64,000 nucleotides of DNA from Shewanella morhuae (GTDB taxonomy: Bacteria > Pseudomonadota > Gammaproteobacteria > Enterobacterales > Shewanellaceae). This document shows, in pieces, positions 37,538-47,583 of this stretch; the first letter of the stretch is position 1, and each line of letters opens with the position of its first letter. The stretch lies in assembly GCF_900156405.1 (NCBI RefSeq), contig NZ_FTNN01000012.1, positions 1-64,000 on the forward strand, given 5' to 3'. The translations under genes were made by a program, and so were the position numbers. The notes below the pieces were generated by a model. That model was not told the DNA's origin, did not search any database, and was given only the letters and a program-made list of their open reading frames with translations.

Positions 37538-40012
37538 CTATGACTCGTTGCCGAAAAATGACAATACGGCTTTATCTGTAGTGATTTGACTGTGACCGAC
37601 CTGCACATTACGCAGCAGCATTATCGGATTTGAGGCCGCGAACGTGACGAAACGAATCGCTTCGCCTTGCTGCCAACCGCCACCCCATGCACCTGAGCGA
37701 ATGATGAAGTAAGGGGCATTTGTCAGTGGGTTAATGGGCGCAAAATCATTGAGTATGTCACCTGCTGCGATTTGACCAAGACGGCGGCCAACACAGCGAA
37801 ATGCGGTGGCTGAGGTCATAATCAATACCCAATCTTCATTCACTGCAGTGGTGTTTTTGACTTCAAACGGATAGTCAACCGCATTCACGTTGCCCGTAGC
37901 TGGGTCGCCATCAAGGTCCCAATTGTTGGCCCATGCCGTCATATCCCGCACTCTGCCAACACGCGCCTGCAGGTCACCAAGGATTTGCACACTGGCTAAT
38001 GTGGTACCTGCTGGATATTCACGGGCTAAGGGCTTGGCCAGCACAACGCTATTGCCTGAAAACGATGACACTAGACCGAGTTCCATAATGGTATCGCTCA
38101 GCACAAACGGGGCGGAAAATCCGGTAAAATCACTGTTAATAGTGACCGTTCCTGCCACCTTGTTTACGGTAAAATGGTCATTATTAGGGGTCCATAGGCT
38201 TGCGCCATTGGCATCGGTAATATCCACAAACTGGGCATTTTCACGAATCGTAAACACATTGCCGACAGAGCCTGTGACTTGCTGCACTTGGGTATGAGAA
38301 AGCGCGACAGTGCCCCAGCGTCTGAACATATCAACAATGCCGTCATTGGGAATACGCAGTGGATTGAGCCCGTAAATCTCGGCGGGGGGTAGCTGGCGCA
38401 ATTGGTCGGTAATGTCATAGCGCAGCGTGGTTAAATCAACCGGATTGGTAAATAACAGTTCAACCAAACCATCTACGATAGTGCCGCTAATACCACTGCC
38501 AGTTATCACCCCTTGGTTGTCAGATGAGGCGCTGATAATGGCGTGGTCGGATATCCGTTCAACCTGCACGTAAAAGCTCTCTAACAATGGATTAGCCACA
38601 CTCAGGGCAAATTTAGCCGTAGTATCGCCTGCTGCCGCTGCAGTGGTTGATTCAACTAAACCTGAATAGGTCAGTGTAAAATCACCACGGCTTACCGTTT
38701 GCTTAGTCACCACCCCAGTAAAATAATCAATGGTCGCCAGCAACTCAGTGGTGTCATACAACTTACCGATACCGCTATTCACATTTTCAAATACGTCCTG
38801 AGGCACATAGTTACTATCAGCAAACACCGCACGGCCTTTGATACTGCCGACCGTTAGCTGCTTATTCGCTGGGAATGCATTAACGCTTGAGTAAATGCTG
38901 TATTTATACGCAGAAACATAATAGAGCGAGACTGTGGGGTTATAGAAAAAGTGCACATCAGGCCGCAGCGTAACGGTCACGTTACCCGTTCCAACAGTAA
39001 TCGACTGAACTAATGAATTACTCCCACCGAAAACGCCATAAGGATCGGTAGAGACTGCAGTGACAACATCAGTGTCTATAAGTAAATCCGCTGTGGTGAA
39101 GGTATAGCTGTACGTCCCTTGGGCACTTGGCTGACTAATTACTTTGCGGATCACTTGGCTAACAGTGGCATCGCCGTTATCACTGCCACCCGTGATGGTG
39201 TTACCTGGCTTTGGCGCTAAGGTGGTGATCGCAGGCAGTAACGACAATTGAGTTGCCGCCACAGCTAAGCTTACCCCGCTGGCTGCGGCAGTCAGCTTCG
39301 TTACCCCGTGGAATTTTAATGGGGATGCAGTGTTAGATAATCGCAAGCGAGTGCACTTACTCTGGCCATTGATTTGCAAACCTGGTTCTGGTGTCGCAAA
39401 AGGGATCGGCGGGTCGAATACTACGGTACCCACTGCACCGTTCACTATGCTGGTACGAGTGACTTTGCAAAAATGGGTTTTGCGTGGCCATGCCACGTTT
39501 TCAATGCCAGGATATTCCACGGTAATACAGATCACTTGGCCAACCTGCAAATAAGTGGTTTTCCAATAGTCTCGGTCATTAAAGCGATAGGACGACTGCA
39601 GGTAATCTGAGGAAAACGAGTTTTGGTTCACAAGGAAACCGGGACCACCTTCACGGATTAATTCCCCTGCAGTGACTGACGACTCAATGATCTCTTTCAT
39701 ATCTGTCATGCGAGACTCATCATCCAGCGCGGCAGACTCGATCATGAATACGTTAACTAATGGGTCTATGGGTGGCTCACTGATAAACACATGGGCATCA
39801 ATCAAAGTACTGGTGTCTGGCGTATCGAGCGCAGGGAACGCTTTTACAATGTCGATACTGGATTGGGCATGGTCGATATCGGATATCGCTGAAAATAGCT
39901 CATTAAGCTGACCTGACTGCACAGCGTTCTTAGTCCGTTGGCCGCCAGCCTCATTACTTGAACCCAGTAACTCAGGCTTAAATACTTTTAAATCTACACG
40001 GGAAATTGTCAT
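37538..40012 (-). CDS. large phage tail-tip/baseplate protein (824 aa)
   Basis: A long beta-rich structural protein between the small tail gene and the 317-aa gene. The first ~170 residues carry two acidic helical stretches (FSAISDIDHAQSSIDIVKAF, ESAALDDESRMTDMKEII). The rest is dominated by strands and turns with repeated TGVVTKQTVSRGDFTLTYSG-like segments, typical of tail-tip or central-fibre proteins. No enzymatic motif is seen. It follows the tape-measure module in the order of B3-like transposable siphoviruses. The identification rests mainly on position and length. Confidence 0.6.
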   Translation of the reverse strand: MTISRVDLKVFKPELLGSSNEAGGQRTKNAVQSGQLNELFSAISDIDHAQSSIDIVKAFPALDTPDTSTLIDAHVFISEPPIDPLVNVFMIESAALDDESRMTDMKEIIESSVTAGELIREGGPGFLVNQNSFSSDYLQSSYRFNDRDYWKTTYLQVGQVICITVEYPGIENVAWPRKTHFCKVTRTSIVNGAVGTVVFDPPIPFATPEPGLQINGQSKCTRLRLSNTASPLKFHGVTKLTAAASGVSLAVAATQLSLLPAITTLAPKPGNTITGGSDNGDATVSQVIRKVISQPSAQGTYSYTFTTADLLIDTDVVTAVSTDPYGVFGGSNSLVQSITVGTGNVTVTLRPDVHFFYNPTVSLYYVSAYKYSIYSSVNAFPANKQLTVGSIKGRAVFADSNYVPQDVFENVNSGIGKLYDTTELLATIDYFTGVVTKQTVSRGDFTLTYSGLVESTTAAAAGDTTAKFALSVANPLLESFYVQVERISDHAIISASSDNQGVITGSGISGTIVDGLVELLFTNPVDLTTLRYDITDQLRQLPPAEIYGLNPLRIPNDGIVDMFRRWGTVALSHTQVQQVTGSVGNVFTIRENAQFVDITDANGASLWTPNNDHFTVNKVAGTVTINSDFTGFSAPFVLSDTIMELGLVSSFSGNSVVLAKPLAREYPAGTTLASVQILGDLQARVGRVRDMTAWANNWDLDGDPATGNVNAVDYPFEVKNTTAVNEDWVLIMTSATAFRCVGRRLGQIAAGDILNDFAPINPLTNAPYFIIRSGAWGGGWQQGEAIRFVTFAASNPIMLLRNVQVGHSQITTDKAVLSFFGNES

Positions 40013-40024
40013 ATTAAACGGCCT

Positions 40025-40390
40025 TTAAACAGTGATTAACTTCAAGGTTATAGCCTCGATTTCGTCGGGGTCGGTATCGCTGTAATTGATCGCTGGCGTG
40101 CCGCTAATGGGCTGTTCTCTGTAGTCCCACATCACAGTTAATACAGTGCCATTGATATCCAGGTTAAAGCTGTTCGCGCCCTTTGAATTGGCGTGGGCCT
40201 CAAGGGCGTTAAACACAGATAAGGCTTCTGCATCGCTGAATAACACCACAGGGCGGCCCGCTTGTTTGGCGGCCACTTCAACATGCTGCGAGCCATCGAG
40301 CGCAAACTCAGTGCTGCTCACAAAGGGCGTATAACCAAAGCGGTTAAGCCAAATAAAATACGGTAATTGAAGCGTGTCTAAGGTGATCAT
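40025..40390 (-). CDS. minor tail protein (121 aa)
   Basis: This small protein starts at an ATGA overlap with the tape-measure stop, so it is coupled to it. The order tape measure, small minor tail protein, large tip proteins is normal for siphophages. The sequence has beta character (YFIWLNRFGYTPFVSSTEFALDG, FNLDINGTVLTVMWDYREQ). That may correspond to a lambda M-type or distal-tail-type protein. No family motif is certain. Confidence 0.6.
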   Translation of the reverse strand: MITLDTLQLPYFIWLNRFGYTPFVSSTEFALDGSQHVEVAAKQAGRPVVLFSDAEALSVFNALEAHANSKGANSFNLDINGTVLTVMWDYREQPISGTPAINYSDTDPDEIEAITLKLITV

Positions 40391-43300
40391 GAGGTGGCCT
40401 TAATCTGTTCTAGTTCGCGCAAAAACAGCTGCTTAAACTCATCAAGCAAATCGGCTTTCACCACATTGCCCGACGGCATTGCCAGCTCTAACCGATAAAT
40501 TTGTACACTGCCGCCTGTGTTCTGATAGCTCACCGATGGCGAAGTGGTTTGGCTTGAGGGACTGCGAGTGGAATTCGTCGCGGTGCTTGCACTGCTTGAT
40601 GCACGCTCGATCGCCTGTGCGTTACGTTCTGCCGCCTCGGCCTCGATTTGTTTTAGTTTGGTAGCGTAGATTTGCTGACTCAGTTGCAGGGCTTCTGCCG
40701 CACTGGCGATGGACTCTTTATCCTGGGCCGCGCGGGCAGCATCGAGCAGCGCCTTAAGCTCAGCCTGTTGCTGCTCATAGCGGCGCTTCTCGATAGCGGC
40801 TTGGTTATTGTTGAGCTGATCTATCTCATCTTTGAGACTGCCCAATGTCGCGTTGATATCGTCACGCAGGCCGAGAATACGATCGCGGGTAGCATCAATG
40901 GCCGCTTGCAGTGGCTTAAGATCTTCGTCGCCTAGCTCGCGTATATTCCACTTTGCCTCGCGGCTAATTTGATTAACGCGATCGAGGCTAATGCTGGAGC
41001 TTTCGAGTTCTTCAGTCCATTTACGGGTCAGTAGAGTTTCATTGATGATCTGCTTTTCGCGGATAAAGGCTTGGTTGCTGAGCTGTGCAAGTACACCCCA
41101 AAAGCCGGTATTCACCCGCATATTGTTCATGATGCTTTTGGTCAATTGATCGACACGGGCATTAAGTTTTTCGGTGGTATCTTCACTAAAACTAAATTGC
41201 TTATTTAAATGAGCGTAAGCACCCGCAAATAGGTTTACATACTCAGTGGCTCGGCCTGTCGTTTTCTCCAGAGCCTCAAGTTCTTCACGTTGTTCGATTA
41301 AAGTTTTGGTGGTCTTTTTTACCTGTTCATCAGTCTCTTGCTCGCCATCTTCCAAGCCGCCCATTAAGCGTTGCAATATTCTGAGCACTTCGACTAAGCG
41401 TTCTTTTTGTCGCAAGTATTCTTCCGCTGTGATGCCGCCGTCTTTATAGGCTTGTTCGAGCCTTAACATCTCGTCAGATACAGCGGCATACTTACTTTTT
41501 ATCTGTTCATAATTCGCTGCTTCGAGCGCTTGAACCTCACTGAGCTGCTTAGTTTGGTCACTCAACTTGCCTTGTAAACTAATCAAGTCTTGTTGGGCTT
41601 TTGCTTTGGCTTTACTCGATACCGTCGAGCTGTTCATCACATCTCGGCACTGCTTTAAGCGAGTCTCGGTTTCTGTAACAGCACGGCTTAACTTGGCCTG
41701 TTCGGGTGAGAGTTCTTTTACGCTATCGGTATAACCGTACTGTTTCGCAGTTAGCTCACTCAAATCTTTCGTCAGCCCAAGGCTTGCTGCTTGAGCTTTT
41801 AACGTTTCGGGTACCGTAGATCCCGTCGCTTCGGCGGCGGTTAATGCCGCTTTCGCCCACGCTAAAAAAGCATCCTTTTGTTGCTCAATAGGTTCACGGT
41901 TATTTTTAATCAGATTAAAGGCTGCTTCGGCCTTAGTATTGACCTGTTCTAGGGCTGCGCTACTGGTCAGCCCTAAGTCTTTATAGGCTTGTTCCAATGC
42001 CACAGTGCCTTGAGCCGCGGCATCAAGATAGGTTTGTTGTTCTTCAAATTTAGTGCGTAATACTGTCAGTAACTTAACGTGACCTTCGTATTGTTCCCCT
42101 GCAGCTTTTAATGGTGCTAAGGCTGCATCAATTTGACGAATGAAACCGCCCATCCCACCTTTAACACCATCGAGCGTTTTAGTTTGTTCGCTTAAGGTAA
42201 AAGTTAGTCGCAGCGCTTCTTCAACCGTCAGTTTAATCGGCTCAACCACATCAACGGCAGCCTGTTTGACTTCATCCATCGCTTTGGCGGCGTTCTTCCA
42301 TTTACCGCTGGCATCATCATAAATCAGCTTGCCGTCATCCACCGCCTTGTTGAACTCGGCCATAGTGGTAAAGGCTACGCCCGTTTGCTCACTGAGATCC
42401 TTAAGTGAATACTCCAACTGTTTCGCGCTAGACGCCGCAGCGCGTTTAGATTTTTCCAGTGCTTCTTCGGCGATCAATAACTCTTGGTATACCCGAGCAA
42501 CTTCGATGAGTTCACTGATTAACGCTAAGTACAAACCCGCTTTAGCTGCAACAGCCAAGGCACCTTTGAGCTTGCCTGCGGCTAAAGTCGCGCCCTCACT
42601 CGCCACTGTGGTACCCATAATCGAGCCAGTGTAAAGGCGCATCACGCCGATGGCGGCATTGGCTCCGGTGATCACATCACTAAAATAGCTACCGACTTTT
42701 AACGCTATAAATGCCTTAGCCACAAAACCAATTTCATCACGGAAGTGGTACAGCATAGCCGCGCCATCTTGCACCGCTGAGCCAATGCTCACGATCGTGT
42801 CGCTGACTTGCTGCGCCCATTCCTTTAAACGGCCATCGGCGGCCATGGCGGCAAACTCAAGATTCAACTCACTGATCTGGCCCTTGAGCCAATCAAGTGC
42901 ACCGGACTGAGCCACGAGATCATAGAAGGATGAAAGGTTGTCTTTGAGGTTTGATACTTGGCCACTGAGCAAAGCCATCTGCGCCGCTGCGCTGCCATTG
43001 GCGGCTCGGCCCATTTCATCAATCAAACCTTGGATCACATCGCGGCCAAGCTTGCCTTGCTCACTGAGTTTTTGCAGTTCGGTGGTGTTCTTTCCCGTGA
43101 CCTTAGCCAGCATGTCCCATACGGGCACGCCGCGCTCAATCAACTGCAGGATCTCTTCGCCCTGTAGCTTTTGTTTTGCCCAGGCTTGGCCGAGTGCCAA
43201 GGTGATCCCCTCGACCTCTTGAAAACCGCCACCGAGTTTAAAGGCTTGATCCACAATTGCCTTCATGGTGCCGTTCATAGGATCAAGGCCAAAGGCTTTG

Positions 43301-44313
43301 GCCTTCACAAACGCTTGGTTAACTTCGTTCAGTTGCAGCGGCACATCGATGGCGAATTGCTTTACCCAAGCGGTCGCTTGTTTACCGGATTCAAAACCGC
43401 CCATCACGGCATTCATTTGCACGCCAAGACGTTCAAATTGATCGCCCGTGGCAAAGACATCCTTCACCGCTTGGGCCACGCGGTCAAAGCCCAAGTAAGC
43501 CCCTGCTAAGGCGGTCACTTGGCCGATCACACCACGCAAGGAACTGGCATGATCACGGGCGCTGGCATTGCCCTTATCTAACTGATTAGCAAACTTATCG
43601 ACATTGCGGCCAGTGCCGTCAAATTCGGCGCTTAACTTGCGCTGCGCTGTGGTCAGGTTGTTGTAATCAATGCCCGATTTCGACAGGGCATTTTGCAGCT
43701 TAGTGTGGCTGGATGATTGCTGCGCTAACTCGCGCTGCATTTGCTCCAGCTCTTTTTCTGCCACATCAATAGAGCGTGCCAGTTGCACAAAAGGCGCATC
43801 CGTTTGGCTGGCACGTTGCTTTAAGTCCTGCAGTGCTAAGGCGGCAGCAGTGACAGCAAGCTCTTGTTGTTCAAGCTCATTGCGTGACCGCTTAAAGGTG
43901 TTGATCAGGTCTTGCTGGTTAGCCAGCTCATCGAGCTTATTGGCTAAGGTATTGGCTTTTTGACTGGTCGATTGGCTGCTATCACCAACATCATCAAGCC
44001 CTGTTGCTAAAGGCTTGAGCTCGTTAGTCAGTTGCTCGGCTTGGTTGCTGGTATTACGGCCGCTTTGGGCCACTTGGTCTAACTGGTCGCTTAACGGGTC
44101 AAGGCTGTTTTTGAGTTCATCAACTTGGTTCGCACCCGCTTGGCTGGCATCACTCACGCTATCGAGTTCATCAGCGAGCGCCTGCGTCTTAGGATTCGCC
44201 GCATCCGACTCAGTGCCGATGCGCTTAAGCTCATCGACTAAAGCCGCAATGTGTTGCTTGCCCGTGGCTTCTGCCACGATCCGCAGGGCGAGTTCTAAGG
44301 TTTTATCAGCCAT
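40387..44313 (-). CDS. tail tape-measure protein
   Basis: At 1308 aa this is the longest frame in the prophage, as expected for the tape measure that sets tail length. The first ~250 residues are coiled-coil (repeated DELDSVSDASQ- and ELANQQDL-type heptads). The tape-measure N-terminal domain follows (about 260-480: ATGDQFERLGVQMNAVMGGF, QAWAKQKLQGEEILQLIERGVPVWDML). A hydrophobic region is around 545-640, where membrane passage of DNA would occur. More coiled coil fills the C-terminus. It implies a long, non-contractile tail, unlike Mu. Confidence 0.9.
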   Translation of the reverse strand: MADKTLELALRIVAEATGKQHIAALVDELKRIGTESDAANPKTQALADELDSVSDASQAGANQVDELKNSLDPLSDQLDQVAQSGRNTSNQAEQLTNELKPLATGLDDVGDSSQSTSQKANTLANKLDELANQQDLINTFKRSRNELEQQELAVTAAALALQDLKQRASQTDAPFVQLARSIDVAEKELEQMQRELAQQSSSHTKLQNALSKSGIDYNNLTTAQRKLSAEFDGTGRNVDKFANQLDKGNASARDHASSLRGVIGQVTALAGAYLGFDRVAQAVKDVFATGDQFERLGVQMNAVMGGFESGKQATAWVKQFAIDVPLQLNEVNQAFVKAKAFGLDPMNGTMKAIVDQAFKLGGGFQEVEGITLALGQAWAKQKLQGEEILQLIERGVPVWDMLAKVTGKNTTELQKLSEQGKLGRDVIQGLIDEMGRAANGSAAAQMALLSGQVSNLKDNLSSFYDLVAQSGALDWLKGQISELNLEFAAMAADGRLKEWAQQVSDTIVSIGSAVQDGAAMLYHFRDEIGFVAKAFIALKVGSYFSDVITGANAAIGVMRLYTGSIMGTTVASEGATLAAGKLKGALAVAAKAGLYLALISELIEVARVYQELLIAEEALEKSKRAAASSAKQLEYSLKDLSEQTGVAFTTMAEFNKAVDDGKLIYDDASGKWKNAAKAMDEVKQAAVDVVEPIKLTVEEALRLTFTLSEQTKTLDGVKGGMGGFIRQIDAALAPLKAAGEQYEGHVKLLTVLRTKFEEQQTYLDAAAQGTVALEQAYKDLGLTSSAALEQVNTKAEAAFNLIKNNREPIEQQKDAFLAWAKAALTAAEATGSTVPETLKAQAASLGLTKDLSELTAKQYGYTDSVKELSPEQAKLSRAVTETETRLKQCRDVMNSSTVSSKAKAKAQQDLISLQGKLSDQTKQLSEVQALEAANYEQIKSKYAAVSDEMLRLEQAYKDGGITAEEYLRQKERLVEVLRILQRLMGGLEDGEQETDEQVKKTTKTLIEQREELEALEKTTGRATEYVNLFAGAYAHLNKQFSFSEDTTEKLNARVDQLTKSIMNNMRVNTGFWGVLAQLSNQAFIREKQIINETLLTRKWTEELESSSISLDRVNQISREAKWNIRELGDEDLKPLQAAIDATRDRILGLRDDINATLGSLKDEIDQLNNNQAAIEKRRYEQQQAELKALLDAARAAQDKESIASAAEALQLSQQIYATKLKQIEAEAAERNAQAIERASSSASTATNSTRSPSSQTTSPSVSYQNTGGSVQIYRLELAMPSGNVVKADLLDEFKQLFLRELEQIKATS

Positions 44314-44385
44314 GGCTATCTCGTTAATGCTCTCGTTAGTATCTAAATAATCGGTGTTTAAACGGCGGTTAAATGGGGATTAAAG

Positions 44386-44416
44386 GGCATGGCAATTGAG
44401 TACGGCCATGCCCTTG
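44386..44416 (-). terminator. hairpin after the tail-tube gene
   Basis: GGGCATGGC and GCCATGCCC pair over a ~12-nt loop, 17 bp past the tail-tube stop, followed leftward by TTTAAT. It may attenuate transcription so that the tube protein is made in excess over the tape measure. Confidence 0.6.
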
Positions 44417-44432
44417 GGTTAAGCAAAACCGC

Positions 44433-45179
44433 TTATGCATCCAGCTCTAGGTACTCGAACGGATGATCCTTACCCGCCACTAACTGGGCTTTACCCGCAA
44501 GGGTGGCGCTCACAAACTCGCTGGCGGCAAAATCGAGCGCCGCTGTTGGCGATAAGCTGGCGTCGAAAATTTCGAGCTTAATCGGCTTGCCTGTTTCGAG
44601 GTTTTTACCTTCACCGAAGAGCCGCGCGCGGGTTTGGGCACTAATGCCACCACGAACTAGCGTGCCGGAAATGGCGTTATGTTGGCCTGTCACCGTCACC
44701 GCGCCGCCCGCTTCAATTGCGCCGCCTTTTACGGCACGTACTAGCCCTAGGGCATAGTTCACCTCATAGTCAGTGCCCAGCACTAAGGTGGTAGCGTCTT
44801 TCTTCACCACAAAACCGAGGGCGGCAAAGTTACTTTCAGGTAGCTGTATCCAACGTTGATTGGTTGGTAAGGTCACGGCTTCATCGGTTAAGTTGCCGCT
44901 GCCCGTGTTCAGCACTTGGGTATCACCCAACAGTGCCATAGCAATCAGTTCGGCAGGTTGATCGTCAAACGACCATTCCACCTCAACAGGTTTTGCAATT
45001 TTCACCACGCTTAAGGCTTGGCCGTAGCTGTCTTTCTTTTTACTTGGACGTACCTTTTCATCGGCATCGGTTTTAATGGCGAGCTTAGTGGTGTTGATGG
45101 GACCAATGATCCCCGTTGATTGCCCTTGGGCATTTAAGCGGTCAACAAAGAAGTTGCCTGCGACTAATAATCCACTCAT
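44433..45179 (-). CDS. major tail tube protein, siphovirus type
   Basis: This 248-aa protein lies directly before the tape measure and after the head-tail connector genes, the position of the major tail protein. The N-terminus (LLVAGNFFVDRLNAQGQSTGIIGPINTTKLAI) and alternating strands (AKPVEVEWSFDDQPAELIAMALLG) are typical of tube proteins of B3-like phages. VTVTGQHNAISGTLVRGGI continues the beta pattern. AGAGGAA precedes the ATG. Unlike Mu there are no sheath and tube genes for a contractile tail. Confidence 0.75.
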   Translation of the reverse strand: MSGLLVAGNFFVDRLNAQGQSTGIIGPINTTKLAIKTDADEKVRPSKKKDSYGQALSVVKIAKPVEVEWSFDDQPAELIAMALLGDTQVLNTGSGNLTDEAVTLPTNQRWIQLPESNFAALGFVVKKDATTLVLGTDYEVNYALGLVRAVKGGAIEAGGAVTVTGQHNAISGTLVRGGISAQTRARLFGEGKNLETGKPIKLEIFDASLSPTAALDFAASEFVSATLAGKAQLVAGKDHPFEYLELDA

Positions 45180-45199
45180 GGTGAGTTCCTCTTAGGTTG

Positions 45200-45640
45200 T
45201 TAAGGTTTGAATCTCAAAATCACACTTAACGCCACGGGGTAATAACCGTGGCTTTTAGTGAAACGGGGTTTAACGGGACTGTTAACGCGCACAAAGGGGC
45301 CAAGCATCTGACCATCCACCGCAATGGACTTACCCACAATCGCGTTTAACAGGCTGACTAATAGCTCACCTGCGTGGCCTTCGTGAATAGATAAACGGCA
45401 AGCCAATACCACAAGCCAAGTCTGCTTAATTTGGCTGGTGTTGCCGCCTTGCGCGGTATCCGCCAGCATATCGCCCATATACAGCACATGGGCGGCGGGG
45501 GTGATTTGGCTGCGCTCATCCACTTCGCTTAGCTCATTGGCTTGATAGACCTTTTTCAGCTTCTGGCTCGTCACTAATGGCTCAAGTATTTGAGTCAGCG
45601 CATCACCTGCAGCAAGGTAGTTATCTTTAATTTCAAACAT
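45200..45640 (-). CDS. phage tail-terminator/completion-like protein (Mu gp37 position)
   Basis: This 146-aa protein starts on a TGATG overlap with the gp36-like gene. Its length, position between the neck protein and tail tube, and sequence (LTQILEPLVTSQKLKKVYQAN, SQIKQTWLVVLACRLSIHEG, ALSVILRFKP) fit a tail terminator of the Mu gp37 type. That protein caps the tail before head joining. Assignment is by position plus general features. Confidence 0.65.
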   Translation of the reverse strand: MFEIKDNYLAAGDALTQILEPLVTSQKLKKVYQANELSEVDERSQITPAAHVLYMGDMLADTAQGGNTSQIKQTWLVVLACRLSIHEGHAGELLVSLLNAIVGKSIAVDGQMLGPFVRVNSPVKPRFTKSHGYYPVALSVILRFKP

Positions 45641-46080
45641 CAGATAAACCCCTTAGACGATGCACGGCCAAACACGCTACCTGCACTTTCGATACTGACC
45701 ACTAACTCACTTTGGCTAGCGACTTCACCCGTATCAGCTAGCCCCAAACTGATATCGCCTTTGCTCACTGCGGTTAAAAACTTCACCACAGCGGTATAGC
45801 GTTTCTCGACTTGTTCAGGGGCTTTATCGCCATACAGGAAGTAACGGGCGATATCGCAGCAGTTACGCTCAAGCACGGCGGGAACCGTGGTTAACGGCAA
45901 GGTGTAACGGCCCACGATATAGCCATCAATCTCAGCCGCAGCATCACGCAATGCTTGCTCAAGCACGACGGTATTGATTTCCCCGGGCACACTGCCTTCG
46001 CGCTCGGTGAGCAGCATTAAGTCCTGCGCACCAAAGCGACTCAGCATGTTGTCAGGGGTGGCGTACATCACTTGAGCCAT
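45640..46080 (-). CDS. DUF1320-family head-tail connector (Mu gp36-like)
   Basis: This 146-aa protein matches the DUF1320 pattern of Mu gp36: MYATPDNMLSRFGAQDLMLLTE at the N-terminus, then ALRDAAAEIDGYIVGRYTLPL and CCDIARYFLYGDKAPEQVEKRYTAVVKFL. These proteins are helical neck/adaptor components. A ribosome site (AGGTGA) precedes the ATG. It follows the gp35-like gene by 2 bp and overlaps the next gene by one base. Confidence 0.85.
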   Translation of the reverse strand: MAQVMYATPDNMLSRFGAQDLMLLTEREGSVPGEINTVVLEQALRDAAAEIDGYIVGRYTLPLTTVPAVLERNCCDIARYFLYGDKAPEQVEKRYTAVVKFLTAVSKGDISLGLADTGEVASQSELVVSIESAGSVFGRASSKGFI

Positions 46081-46082
46081 GA

Positions 46083-46580
46083 CTATTCACCTGCTGCGTT
46101 GGTGACGGTGCCCGATGGTTCAGTGCCTTTCGTTTCAGTGCTTTGGGTAGCCATTTCGTTTTCACCTGGCACAGTGACTTTTACTGCCTGAATAGCACTA
46201 ATTAAGTCATTTTTATTCATCGAGTTAACACCCGTGATCGCCAAGTCTTTTGCCAGTTCTTTCAGCTCTTTTACTGACAGTTCACCCAATACTTTCTCTT
46301 CACCGCTAGGCTCTTTCACGCCAGTGAGCTTGCCTGTGATATCGGTACCTAATGTCTGATCACCGTCTGGAATGTCCACACTCCCCGACGCTGGTGCCAT
46401 ATCACGCACGGATACCTTAAGGCGCTGGTCAGCTTCAAACGCTGCGACTTGCTCATCCGACAACTCGGCCAACGGTATAAGGTTTTCGCCTTTGGTAAGC
46501 GCCATGCCCGCACGGCGGTAGCCAGTGTGCGCAAGACAGATAACCAACAGGACTTGAATGTTCTTAGAAGGATTCGCCAT
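46083..46580 (-). CDS. Mu gp35-like protein (HI1506 type)
   Basis: This 165-aa protein follows the major capsid gene, as gp35 does in Mu. The first ~60 residues (GYRRAGMALTKGENLIPLAELSDEQVAAFEADQRL) are the conserved gp35/HI1506-like part. Near the end ELSVKELKELAKDLAITGVNSM with NKNDLISAIQA forms a small helical Rho-N/SAP-like domain. Its precise role in the virion is unknown. The 82-bp gap before it holds a small CAGGC/GCCTG hairpin. Confidence 0.75.
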   Translation of the reverse strand: MANPSKNIQVLLVICLAHTGYRRAGMALTKGENLIPLAELSDEQVAAFEADQRLKVSVRDMAPASGSVDIPDGDQTLGTDITGKLTGVKEPSGEEKVLGELSVKELKELAKDLAITGVNSMNKNDLISAIQAVKVTVPGENEMATQSTETKGTEPSGTVTNAAGE

Positions 46581-46662
46581 TTCATTGTTACCTCACTCGA
46601 TGTTGGGGTGCAGGCGCATCCTTTTGCCTGCGATTCGCTACTCAAACTTAAGGGGTGAACAC

Positions 46663-47583
46663 CTAAAGCTGTGGCACCACAAGGATCTCGAACTTGCCTT
46701 TCAGTTCGTTATCCACGGTCACGCCACCTTCATCAATGCGCTCACGGGTCATTAACTTGAGTGCGACGTCTTCAAGAGAAGATGGGATCACCAACAAATT
46801 GGGGCGTATCTTGAGCTTCTTACCGCCATCGCTGGTAAAAGCTTGCATGGCTTTGTAAGCGCTCCATAGGTTGGTGGCATTGAGAGTACGCTTGTTGGCG
46901 AAGGCCATTTGCCAGAAGCCAAAGCCCGCCTCACAGCGCATATCGGTGCCGAACTGGAACTCGTTATTGGTCCAAACTGCAGGATCGGTTGGATTAAACA
47001 GGGTGTTTAAATCCAGCTTGCGACGCTCTTGAAAGATGAGTGGCTTTAATGGGCGCGTGGTATCGAGCAAAAACCAAGGTTCCCCTGAATAAGCGCCATC
47101 AACCACCATATTGGCCACCGATACGTCAGCCCCCGTACCATCGTGCTTCTCGTTAACGGGATGGTCAGTGTCAAAAAAGTTCTGCCCGTCATAACACAAA
47201 GTGCCAAAGCCTTCGGCTAATAGCTCGAACACCAAGTCGTCGGGAAACTCTTCACCTTCCTGCGCCAATGCCTGCACCATAGGTTTGTAAATCCCTAAAG
47301 TGTCATCTTCCACATCATCACGACTAATACCTATGGTGGTTTCAAAGGTACGGTTAGTGATTGAATAACCATGCTCTTTGATGGAGTTGATCACCCGCGC
47401 ACCAATCCATTCGCGCATGGTCGGCATTGAGCCTAACCAGCCGTAGGTATTGGACTTAGTGTTGCTTGGCACGACTGAGGCAATTTTTAAATACAGTGGC
47501 TCAGTCTTAGCTAAAGCATTTTGAAACTCGCTACGCACCATAGTGCGCAGGGCTTGTAATACTGGGGCGTTAATAGCAGCCAT
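46663..47583 (-). CDS. major capsid protein (Mu gpT-like)
   Basis: This 306-aa protein matches the Mu-like major head subunit family. It begins APVLQALRTMVRSEFQNAL and contains YGWLGSMPTMREWIGARVI, TNRTFETTIGISRDDVEDDTLGIY, and FFDTDHPVNEKHDGTG, all typical of gpT. HK97-type fold is expected. It overlaps the protease/scaffold gene I by a TAATG, with AGGAG as ribosome site. It would assemble around the scaffold cut from gpI. Confidence 0.93.
   Translation of the reverse strand: MAAINAPVLQALRTMVRSEFQNALAKTEPLYLKIASVVPSNTKSNTYGWLGSMPTMREWIGARVINSIKEHGYSITNRTFETTIGISRDDVEDDTLGIYKPMVQALAQEGEEFPDDLVFELLAEGFGTLCYDGQNFFDTDHPVNEKHDGTGADVSVANMVVDGAYSGEPWFLLDTTRPLKPLIFQERRKLDLNTLFNPTDPAVWTNNEFQFGTDMRCEAGFGFWQMAFANKRTLNATNLWSAYKAMQAFTSDGGKKLKIRPNLLVIPSSLEDVALKLMTRERIDEGGVTVDNELKGKFEILVVPQL

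Noticed and set aside
40479-44350. Many plus-strand frames antisense to the tape measure
   Set aside because: They arise from the codon bias of the long coding strand; none has a ribosome site or family motifs.
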